From IMG/VR virus record IMGVR_UViG_3300034120_002552, positions 1-24,713 of that record: a DNA stretch of 24,713 bases; one strand, written 5' to 3'. The notes beneath the pieces are model-generated. The model was not told where the DNA came from and did no database searches. It was given only the letters and a program-made list of their open reading frames with translations. A program made the translations under genes and the position numbers. Origin of the DNA: a virus. Shown here piece by piece: positions 15,251 to 21,707 of the stretch (its first letter is position 1; each line of letters begins with the position of its first letter).

Positions 15251-17215
15251 ATGAACGAAGCGAACATCGCCCTGCCGACTCCCTACCAGCAGTTCATCCA
15301 CCTGAGCCGCTACAGCAGGTGGTTGCCCGAGAAAGGTCGCCGTGAGACATGGCAGGAGACGGTGGATCGCTACTTCAACTTCTTCGATGAGCATCTCAAG
15401 GACAACCACAAGTTCAAGTTGCCCAAGGAGACCCGCGAGGAACTCCGCAACGCCATCCTGAACCTTGAGGTGCTGCCGTCCATGCGTGCCCTCATGACCG
15501 CAGGGGAAGCCCTCAAGCGAGACAACATCGCGGGCTACAACTGCTCATATGTCGCCGTCAACCGCGTGCGTGCCTTTGACGAGATCCTCTACATCCTCAT
15601 GTGCGGGACGGGCGTGGGCTTCTCGGTTGAGCGTCAGTTCGTGGACAAGTTGCCCACCATCGCAGAGGAGTTCTCGGACACGGACACCACTATCGCCGTG
15701 GTGGACTCCAAGATGGGATGGGCGAAGGCGTTCCGCGAACTGATCAGCCTGCTCATCGTGGGTCAAGTCCCCAAGTGGGATCTCTCGCGCGTGCGTCCCG
15801 CGGGCGCACGCCTGAAGACATTCGGTGGTCGTGCCAGCGGTCCCCGTCCGCTGGACGAACTCTTCCGCTTCGCGGTGGAGACATTCCGCCATGCAGCCGG
15901 TCGCAAGTTGACTTCCATTGAGTGCCATGACATCGTGTGCAAGGTGGCGGAGATCGTCGTGGTCGGCGGTGTCCGTCGCTCGGCTCTCATCTCGCTGTCC
16001 AACCTCACGGACGAGCGCATGCGTGATGCCAAGAGCGGTGCATGGTGGGAGGCGAACCCGCAGCGTGCCCTCGCCAACAACTCGGTCGCATACAAGGAGA
16101 AGCCGGACATCGGCATCTTCATGGAGGAGTGGCTGTCGCTCTACAAGAGCAAGAGCGGCGAGCGTGGCATCTTCAACCGTGATGCCACCAAGAAGACCGT
16201 TGCCCGTCTCGGGGACCGCCGTGACCCCAACCATGAGTTCGGGACCAATCCCTGCTCGGAGATCATCCTGCGTGATCGCGAGTTCTGCAACCTGACCGAA
16301 GTGGTCGTGCGAGCGGATGACACGCCGGAGACCCTCGCCCGCAAGGTGCGTCTCGCAAGCATCCTCGGGACCATGCAGGCGACCCTGACCAACTTCCAGT
16401 ACATCTCCTCGGAGTGGACCAAGAACTGCAAGGAGGAGGCATTGCTGGGAGTGTCCCTGACCGGCATCCTTGACAACGAGATGATGCACTTCCACGGTTC
16501 CACCACCCGTTCTCTGAACCTTGAGGAGATGCTGGAGAGCCTACGCAAGGTGGCGATTGAGACCAATGCGAAGTGGGCTGACGAGATCGGCATCAGCCCC
16601 TCGGCTTCCATCACCTGCGTCAAGCCGTCCGGCACGGTGTCGCAACTGGTTGATGCGGCATCGGGCATCCATGCTCGCCATGCTCCCTACTACATCCGCA
16701 CGGTGCGTGCCGACAACAAGGATCCTCTGTGCGTCATGATGAAGGAGATGGGGTTCCCTAACGAGCCGGATGTGATGAAGCCGGAGCATACGACCGTCTT
16801 CTCGTTCCCGATGAAGTCACCGGAGAACTCGGTGTTCCGCAAGGACATGTCGGCGATTGACCAGTTGGACCTTTGGCTCACCTACCAGCGTCACTGGTGC
16901 GAGCACAAGCCGTCGGTCACCGTGACCGTAAAGGAGAACGAATGGATGGAGGTCGGTGCATGGGTCTACAAGCACTTTGACGAGGTGTCGGGCATCTCGT
17001 TCCTCCCCTACTCGGATCACTCCTATCGTCAAGCCCCGTATCAGGACTGCACCAAGGCGGAGTACGAGGCTCTGCTTGAGAAGATGCCGAAGATCACTGA
17101 CTGGTCTACCCTCTCCAACTACGAGAAGGAAGATAACACCATCGGAACTCAAACTTATTCGTGTTCCGGGGACAAATGTGAAATCGTTGACCTTACATCG
17201 TCGGCTTCCCGCTGA
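15251..17215 (+). CDS. nrdJ: Class II (adenosylcobalamin-dependent) ribonucleotide reductase, monomeric type
   Basis: Reduces ribonucleoside triphosphates to deoxyribonucleotides for phage DNA synthesis, using coenzyme B12 to make the active-site radical. Family knowledge from the Lactobacillus leichmannii enzyme maps onto visible residues: GYNCSY with C98 and C346 in FCNL as the reducing pair, and N333, C335 (thiyl radical) and E337 in NPCSE. The C-terminal CxxxxC pair is C638/C643. CGTGVGFSVE (118-127) and KPSGTVSQL (458-466) are typical. At 654 residues it is shorter than the 739-residue L. leichmannii enzyme, mostly between C98 and N333. GGAG at 15239-15242 gives an 8-nt spacing. It is preceded by a late-type box. 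T4 itself uses class I NrdAB, so this replaces the usual T4 enzyme or adds to one outside the window. Confidence 0.93.
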   Translation: MNEANIALPTPYQQFIHLSRYSRWLPEKGRRETWQETVDRYFNFFDEHLKDNHKFKLPKETREELRNAILNLEVLPSMRALMTAGEALKRDNIAGYNCSYVAVNRVRAFDEILYILMCGTGVGFSVERQFVDKLPTIAEEFSDTDTTIAVVDSKMGWAKAFRELISLLIVGQVPKWDLSRVRPAGARLKTFGGRASGPRPLDELFRFAVETFRHAAGRKLTSIECHDIVCKVAEIVVVGGVRRSALISLSNLTDERMRDAKSGAWWEANPQRALANNSVAYKEKPDIGIFMEEWLSLYKSKSGERGIFNRDATKKTVARLGDRRDPNHEFGTNPCSEIILRDREFCNLTEVVVRADDTPETLARKVRLASILGTMQATLTNFQYISSEWTKNCKEEALLGVSLTGILDNEMMHFHGSTTRSLNLEEMLESLRKVAIETNAKWADEIGISPSASITCVKPSGTVSQLVDAASGIHARHAPYYIRTVRADNKDPLCVMMKEMGFPNEPDVMKPEHTTVFSFPMKSPENSVFRKDMSAIDQLDLWLTYQRHWCEHKPSVTVTVKENEWMEVGAWVYKHFDEVSGISFLPYSDHSYRQAPYQDCTKAEYEALLEKMPKITDWSTLSNYEKEDNTIGTQTYSCSGDKCEIVDLTSSASR

Positions 17216-17217
17216 TG

Positions 17218-17229
17218 GTCTAAATAGGG
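17218..17229 (+). promoter_or_regulatory. Putative T4-type late promoter
   Basis: GTCTAAATAGGG begins just after the nrdJ stop codon and lies 16 nt ahead of the ATG at 17245. The expected start site would fall near the GGAGG at 17232-17236, so the leader would be very short. Confidence 0.55.
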
Positions 17230-17244
17230 TCGGAGGTTTTCATC

Positions 17245-17634
17245 ATGGATGTGCTATGGTCTGCCTTGTGGGTGATGTTCGTCCTGTTCATACTCTACGA
17301 CACGGATGCCGTGTACGAGTATGCGACCATGTTCACGAAATGGTTGCCGTTTCTTAACCGATTGACTCTCGCAAACGCATACAGGAACAGGCCATTGATG
17401 GACAGGCAGTTATCCTACACCACCTACCTCCAGATTTACCATCCTTCGTTCATGCTCAACCTAATGACCTGCCGATATTGTACGGGGGTCTGGTTGGCAC
17501 TTGCAACCATCCCGATTTGTGGTATACTGGAAGTCCCCGCCATCTACCTCGGCGGTCAGTTGGGCTACTCGCTGTTCACGACCATGGAGAAGAAACTCCA
17601 GATGCTCAGGGAAGGAGACGCAGATGACATTTGA
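17245..17634 (+). CDS. Small membrane protein with CxxC motif (129 aa)
   Basis: Probable inner-membrane protein, function unknown. A hydrophobic segment spans residues 3-19 and a second spans about 81-103, with a conserved-looking LMTCRYCTGVWLAL motif just before it (C76, C79). CxxCxGFW-type motifs at a membrane boundary occur in DUF1360-like proteins; the resemblance here is suggestive only. The tail (113-129) is charged and cytoplasmic-like. GGAGG at 17232-17236 gives an 8-nt spacing. It overlaps the next gene by 11 nt, so the two are probably translated together. Confidence 0.75.
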   Translation: MDVLWSALWVMFVLFILYDTDAVYEYATMFTKWLPFLNRLTLANAYRNRPLMDRQLSYTTYLQIYHPSFMLNLMTCRYCTGVWLALATIPICGILEVPAIYLGGQLGYSLFTTMEKKLQMLREGDADDI

Positions 17635-17902
17635 CTCGCTAGACGCACTTCACAATCACCTTTCTGCCCGTGGCGGTGCGAACCCACAAGAACACGGGCA
17701 ACTCGGGCAGTTCTATGTCGCGATGAGTGCTTACACGAACCCAAACACATGCGGCTGTCGCAAGGGACCGAAGGCACTTGCCAACATCGTGAGCATCGCA
17801 TCAGGCATGTCCTCCCTTTCCGGCAACGCGAGCGTCAAGGAATTGTTTGACAACAACGAAGTCGTAGTAAACCACAACGGAGCGACGATAGCGAGGTTCT
17901 GA
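17624..17902 (+). CDS. Conserved-looking hypothetical protein (92 aa)
   Basis: Unrecognised. The start at 17624 is chosen over a longer upstream reading because GAAGGAG at 17611-17617 is 6 nt away and the extension would lie wholly inside the membrane-protein gene. A CGCRKGPK motif (about 39-46) follows a YTNPNT stretch, and the rest looks like a small alpha/beta protein. Its TGA stop (17900-17902) is followed at once, in the same frame, by the TTG that opens the next gene, with no intervening base. Confidence 0.7.
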   Translation: MTFDSLDALHNHLSARGGANPQEHGQLGQFYVAMSAYTNPNTCGCRKGPKALANIVSIASGMSSLSGNASVKELFDNNEVVVNHNGATIARF

Positions 17903-18505
17903 TTGCCCTCAGTCAATGAGGAGTTCGTAGAGAAGGTCAAGACAAACCTTGCCGACTATGGCATGGTGCTGTCCTTTTCGCCGAAGCGGTTCGTCATGGC
18001 GGATCGCGTGAAGTGCCTCGGCTACTTTGACGAGAAGAAGATCATGGTCGCGAAAGGCAACCCCAACTGGATTGAGGTGCTTGCCCATGAATACAGCCAC
18101 TTCATCCAGTGGATGGTCGGCAGCGAGGCATATGTCAAGTGCTTCGGTCCAAAGAACTACTACACCACCATCTGCGAGGAATGGCTTCACGGCAAGAAAA
18201 AGAAGCCGTTCATGGTCAAGCGTGCTTTCAATGCCGTCCGTGAGATGGAGCGTGAGTGCGAGATGATCGCGGTGCAGGTCATCAAGGACAACGGGCTGAA
18301 TGTGGACATTGAGCGTTACACGCAGGAAGCCAACTGCTATATCTACATGCACCATCTCATGGAAGAGCATGGCAAGCACTGGGGAGAGGCAAAGGGAGAC
18401 CCCTTCTCTTCACGCATCATCCGCAACATGCCCTCCTCGTTCCGTCACAAGAGCCACAAGAAGATCCCCGACAACATCAGGGAAATCCTTGACAGGGTGT
18501 TCTGA
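17903..18505 (+). CDS. Putative zinc metallopeptidase-like protein (200 aa, HExxH)
   Basis: The sequence has a gluzincin-type motif LAHEYSH at residues 60-66 (H62, E63, H66) in a predicted helix. A second acidic helix (REMERECEMIAVQVI, 113-127) could give the third ligand, as in ImmA/SprT-like families. Substrate and activity are unknown. The start is TTG: GAGG at 17892-17895 lies 7 nt upstream, and the next in-frame Met is residue 21. Because it follows the 92-residue gene in the same frame with only a TGA between them, termination-reinitiation or readthrough is possible. The C-terminus is basic (FRHKSHKKIPDNIREILD). Confidence 0.7.
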   Translation: MPSVNEEFVEKVKTNLADYGMVLSFSPKRFVMADRVKCLGYFDEKKIMVAKGNPNWIEVLAHEYSHFIQWMVGSEAYVKCFGPKNYYTTICEEWLHGKKKKPFMVKRAFNAVREMERECEMIAVQVIKDNGLNVDIERYTQEANCYIYMHHLMEEHGKHWGEAKGDPFSSRIIRNMPSSFRHKSHKKIPDNIREILDRVF

Positions 18506-18506
18506 T

Positions 18507-18544
18507 CGCACGCACACGCACGCCCGCCCGCGTACGCGCACGCG
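18507..18544. other. Alternating CG/CA tract, Z-DNA-prone
   Basis: Right after the stop of the metallopeptidase-like gene, 38 bases are almost wholly C alternating with G or A. Two strict pyrimidine-purine runs (18507-18523 and 18529-18544) are separated by CCGCC. A perfect 10-bp palindrome CGCGTACGCG lies at 18529-18538. No T-run follows, so it does not look like an intrinsic terminator. Structural behaviour is inferred. Confidence 0.7.
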
Positions 18545-18546
18545 AG

Positions 18547-18558
18547 ACCTAAATACCC
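18547..18558 (+). promoter_or_regulatory. Putative T4-type late promoter
   Basis: ACCTAAATACCC lies directly after the CG/CA tract and 18 nt before the ATG of the 37-residue gene. The CTAAATACC core is the same as at 15202 and on the - strand at 20653. Confidence 0.55.
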
Positions 18559-18576
18559 TGTGAAAGGAGAACATCA

Positions 18577-18690
18577 ATGGAACACATTCTCGGAACCATC
18601 TGGTGGAGTGCCCTCATGTTCATTGCCGGTGCCGTCATTGGCGTGCCGCTCTGGAAATGGGTCTCAACCAAGTTGCCTTGGAACAACTGA
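18577..18690 (+). CDS. 37-residue membrane microprotein
   Basis: The reading frame encodes MEHILGTIWW, a hydrophobic run (SALMFIAGAVIGVPLW, about 11-26), then a short basic tail with KWVSTK. AAAGGAG at 18563-18569 is 7 nt from the ATG, and a late-promoter box precedes it, which together support real expression. One transmembrane helix is predicted by eye. No function can be assigned; small single-pass proteins are common in late regions of T4-like phages. Confidence 0.7.
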   Translation: MEHILGTIWWSALMFIAGAVIGVPLWKWVSTKLPWNN

Positions 18691-18691
18691 C

Positions 18692-18719
18692 TTGACTTCA
18701 GCCATCTTGGCGGTATACT
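18692..18719 (+). promoter_or_regulatory. Putative sigma70-type early promoter for gene 46
   Basis: TTGACT (18692-18697), a 16-nt spacer and TATACT (18714-18719) each match the host sigma70 consensus at five of six bases. Transcription would start near 18726, only about 8 nt before the gp46 ATG. The spacer contains an 11-bp hyphenated palindrome GCCA-TCT-TGGC (18701-18711), which could be an operator. Confidence 0.6.
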
Positions 18720-18733
18720 GACCTGTTTACACG

Positions 18734-20431
18734 ATGATCACCTTCAAGACCATTCGCTGGAAGAACCTCCTCAGCACGGGCAACCTGTTCACGGAGGTCC
18801 AACTCAACAAGACCAAGACCACCCTCATGCTGGGTGAGAACGGGGCAGGTAAGAGCACCTTATTGGACGCTCTTACCTTTGTCCTGTTCAACAAGCCCTA
18901 CCGGAACATCAACCTGCCGCAACTGGTCAACTCGGTGAACGAGAAGGACTGCGTGGCGGAGATTGAGTTCACGAAGGGCGACTCCATCTACAAGGTCATC
19001 CGCGGGCAGTCACCCAAGGTATTTGAGATTTGGGAAGACGGCAAGTTGATTGACCAAGATGCCAAGGCGAAGGACTACCAGAAGTTCCTTGAGGACCAGA
19101 TCCTCGGGATGAACTACAAGTCATTCTGTCAGGTGGTCATCCTCGGCTCGGCGAACTATGTCCCATTCATGAAACTATCGGCGGCAGACCGCCGGTCGGT
19201 CGTGGAAGCCATCCTTGACATCGGGGTGTTCTCGGTCATGAATGTCCACCTCAAGGAACGCTTCAGCCAGAACCGCGAGGAACTCAACCAAGCCGACTCA
19301 GCCCTTGCGGTCGCCCGCGAGCGGGTTACTCTTCTCCGCCGGATGGTGGAGGATGCCAAGAAGCGGAGCGAGCAGGATAGTGTCTGGGAGGCGGAGCAGG
19401 TCGCCCAAGCGAGAGTTCGCATCGGGGAGGCTCAGGAGGCTATCCGTTCGTCCGAAGCGATTGTGGAGGCTCTGACGGCTTCCATCATTGACCAAGAAAG
19501 CGTGGAGGGGGACATCAGCCGCTACGAGGTTCTCAGGGGTCAAATAACCAAAAGAGCCGCCGGATTGCGTAAGGAAATTGCTTTTTATGAGAAGAACGAC
19601 ACCTGCCCCACCTGCTGCCAGCAGATTGACGGGGACTTCAAGAAGCGTGCCTCCGACAAGGCAGAGGGGAAGATCAAGGAAATAGAGGAGGCCATTGAAG
19701 AAATGGCGGGTCACATTGACCGGAACACCTCCCGCATGACGGAAATCAAGAAGGTTCTCTCCGACATCCGCGATGCCACCACGAACATCCACAAAAAGCG
19801 GAACGAGATTGAGAACACCGAGGATCATATCAAGAAGATCCTCTCCAAGAAGGTTGAGGAACCGAAGGACTTCCAAAATGACTTGACGGAAGCCATGTCC
19901 GGCGAAAACGAGTGCCTTGAGAACAAGAAGGAATTGCTTGAGGAACAGCACTACCTGTACCTCGCCCAGACCATCCTGCGGGACTCGGGCATCAAGAGCC
20001 GCATCGTCAAGAACTACATCCCCGTCATCAACGAGACCATCAACCGATACCTCACCCGCATGAACTTCTTCGTGAACTTCCACCTTGACGAGGAGTTCAA
20101 CGAGACCATCAAGTCGCGACATCGGGATGTATTCACCTATGCCTCGTTCAGTGAGGGCGAGAAGAAGCGGATTGACCTGTCCCTCCTGTTCGCATGGCGT
20201 GCCATCGCATCCATGAAGAACTCCATCCGGACCAACCTGCTCATCCTTGACGAGGTTCTTGACGGGAGCCTTGATGACGGGTCAGTGGAGGCGTTCCTTG
20301 ACATCGTGTCCCACATGGGCGACGATACGAACATCGTGGTCATCAGCCACAAGCCGAAGGAACTGCTACAAGACAAGTTTGAGCGGACGATCCAGTTCGT
20401 GAAGAAGGGGAACTTCAGCAAGGCAACTTAA
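18734..20431 (+). CDS. 46: gp46-like recombination nuclease ATPase subunit (Rad50/SbcC family)
   Basis: ATPase subunit of the gp46/gp47 complex, which resects DNA ends for recombination-dependent replication and host DNA breakdown. Walker A GENGAGKST is at 34-42. A long coiled coil (about 170-460) has the zinc hook CPTC (C291, C294) at its centre. The ABC signature FSEGEKKR is at 472-479, and Walker B LLILDE ends at D506-E507, followed by the D-loop region GSLDDGS. The length of 565 is close to T4 gp46 (560). A sigma70-type promoter ends just before the ATG, and no Shine-Dalgarno is visible, so the mRNA may be almost leaderless. It is on the opposite strand to its partner gp47, unlike T4, and its TAA overlaps the stop of the convergent 73-residue gene. 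Confidence 0.95.
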   Translation: MITFKTIRWKNLLSTGNLFTEVQLNKTKTTLMLGENGAGKSTLLDALTFVLFNKPYRNINLPQLVNSVNEKDCVAEIEFTKGDSIYKVIRGQSPKVFEIWEDGKLIDQDAKAKDYQKFLEDQILGMNYKSFCQVVILGSANYVPFMKLSAADRRSVVEAILDIGVFSVMNVHLKERFSQNREELNQADSALAVARERVTLLRRMVEDAKKRSEQDSVWEAEQVAQARVRIGEAQEAIRSSEAIVEALTASIIDQESVEGDISRYEVLRGQITKRAAGLRKEIAFYEKNDTCPTCCQQIDGDFKKRASDKAEGKIKEIEEAIEEMAGHIDRNTSRMTEIKKVLSDIRDATTNIHKKRNEIENTEDHIKKILSKKVEEPKDFQNDLTEAMSGENECLENKKELLEEQHYLYLAQTILRDSGIKSRIVKNYIPVINETINRYLTRMNFFVNFHLDEEFNETIKSRHRDVFTYASFSEGEKKRIDLSLLFAWRAIASMKNSIRTNLLILDEVLDGSLDDGSVEAFLDIVSHMGDDTNIVVISHKPKELLQDKFERTIQFVKKGNFSKAT

Positions 20432-20649
20432 GTGATGCCGCCTTGGCTGTAGTTCATCGTGATCTTCGGGTTCTGGATGCTGGCAGCGGTCGGCTGTCGC
20501 TTCTTCAACTGCCGGATGGAAGGTCTCTTGGCCTTGTCTGCCTTGCCCGTACGCAGGGACATCACGGGTTCAACGAACGGGGCACCGGATGCCGATGCCG
20601 ACATCTGCCACTCTCTGATCTCCTGACGCAACAGGTCAAACTGCTTCAT
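20428..20649 (-). CDS. Small basic hypothetical protein (73 aa)
   Basis: Unrecognised. The sequence is basic and low in hydrophobics: MKQFDLLRQEIREWQ could form an amphipathic helix, followed by a KADKAKRPSIRQLKKRQ segment suited to nucleic-acid or protein binding. It lies 8 nt downstream of gp47 on the same strand, with its own CTAAATA box in that gap, so it may be expressed both from the gp47 transcript and late. No convincing Shine-Dalgarno. Its TAA overlaps the TAA of gp46 within TTAA. Confidence 0.6.
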   Translation of the reverse strand: MKQFDLLRQEIREWQMSASASGAPFVEPVMSLRTGKADKAKRPSIRQLKKRQPTAASIQNPKITMNYSQGGIT

Positions 20650-20670
20650 GCAGGTATTTAGCCCTGCATG
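20647..20670 (-). promoter_or_regulatory. Putative late promoter inside a perfect 8-bp inverted repeat
   Basis: On the - strand GCTAAATACC (20662 to 20653) lies 3 nt ahead of the ATG of the 73-residue gene, and its TAA is the stop codon of gp47. Arms CATGCAGG (20647-20654) and CCTGCATG (20663-20670) are perfect complements around an 8-nt loop. As RNA the hairpin would hide the ATG of the 73-residue gene. A start about 10 nt downstream of the box would fall inside that gene, so promoter use for it is doubtful. Confidence 0.45.
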
Positions 20671-21707
20671 GACTCGGCATAGATTTCCCTGACTAGGGTC
20701 TTCAGCCGTGTCGGGTCATCTACATTCTCCATCCGGTCAATCTCGTCGCAGATGAGGGTGAGGGTGTCCTTGCTCATGTCCACCACGGTGGGGTCCGACT
20801 GTTCCTGCTTGTCGTTCAACTCAATGATGGTCAAACCGTGGACGGGAGTGGCGTTCAGCCGGTCAATCAGGTTCTCGTAGACGAACGGCTTGGACTTCGC
20901 CTTGACCATCAGGCGGACGAAGGTCTCCTTGTAGTCCGCCGTGCTGAACATGTTGTAATCCCTTGCCGTGTCATCGTACTCCAGCATCGTGAACATGTGC
21001 TTGGGGTTCGGGACGAACTCCATGCTCCGGTCCTCGGTGTCAAAGTAGTGGAACCCCTTGGTCTGACCCAAGTCGGAGAAGGTCATCTGGTACTGGGTTC
21101 CCAAGTAGTGGATGTTGCCGCGGCTGTGCCGGAAGTGGAAGTGTCCGCTGTAGACCGCATCGTACTTCTCAAGAGTGCTGGGGGACATCCCTTCCTGATG
21201 CTGGACTCCACACACCGCCTCACACCCGTTCACCTCAAAGTGACCGAACAGGATATCCGTTTTCCTGTCGGCGATGAAGTCCATGCACTCCTGATGGTTG
21301 TTCTTGGCGATCCACGGGACGAACCCGACGAGCAACCCGTCCAGAGAGACGACGCTGGGCTTGTCATGGACTTTGATGTTTGAGTCGGTGCCGAAGAGTT
21401 CCGTGGGGGAGTTGAGGGAGATGGTGTTGCGGTAGTAGGCATCGTGGTTGCCGATGATCAGGTCCATCGTGATGCCGTCCTTCTTCAGCCGGTCCACGAA
21501 GAACTTCCGTGTGGCGTTGAGGGTGTGGAAGTTGACGAACTTCCTCCTGTCCATGAAGTCCCCCATGTGGACGATGTGGTTGACACCCCTCTCCTTGAGC
21601 GAGGGAAAGAACACCTCGTCCCAGAAGCGGATGAAATGCTCAAGGAAGATGGGGCTGTCGTTGCGTGCCCCGAAGTGCGTGTCAGAGATTACAGCAATCT
21701 TGGTCAT
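20658..21707 (-). CDS. 47: gp47-like recombination nuclease subunit (Mre11/SbcD family)
   Basis: Metal-dependent nuclease partner of gp46. Calcineurin-type phosphoesterase motifs run in order: DTHFG (9-13), GDFMDRR (49-55), GNHD (86-89), FGHFEV (154-159) and SGHFHFR (187-193), supplying the usual two-metal ligands. The length of 349 is close to T4 gp47 (339). The ATG overlaps the stop of the methyltransferase gene by four bases (ATGA), so translation is probably coupled. It belongs to the - strand operon with gp55, whereas gp46 is transcribed from the opposite strand. Confidence 0.95.
   Translation of the reverse strand: MTKIAVISDTHFGARNDSPIFLEHFIRFWDEVFFPSLKERGVNHIVHMGDFMDRRKFVNFHTLNATRKFFVDRLKKDGITMDLIIGNHDAYYRNTISLNSPTELFGTDSNIKVHDKPSVVSLDGLLVGFVPWIAKNNHQECMDFIADRKTDILFGHFEVNGCEAVCGVQHQEGMSPSTLEKYDAVYSGHFHFRHSRGNIHYLGTQYQMTFSDLGQTKGFHYFDTEDRSMEFVPNPKHMFTMLEYDDTARDYNMFSTADYKETFVRLMVKAKSKPFVYENLIDRLNATPVHGLTIIELNDKQEQSDPTVVDMSKDTLTLICDEIDRMENVDDPTRLKTLVREIYAESMQG

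Noticed and set aside
15545-16495. 316-codon antisense open frame on the - strand inside nrdJ
   Set aside because: It lies wholly opposite a gene with intact catalytic motifs; GC-rich third positions make such shadow frames common. No ribosome site or recognisable domain.
17501-17528. TTGCAA-N16-TATACT, a possible internal promoter before the 92-residue gene
   Set aside because: The -35 matches only four of six and it lies within coding sequence; the 92-residue gene is already served by overlap with its neighbour. The shared GGTATACTG with the gp46 promoter keeps it as a weak candidate.
19298-20122. 274-codon - strand frame opposite gp46
   Set aside because: Low-complexity L/V/D-rich translation mirrors the gp46 coiled coil; no motif, and gp46 is secure.
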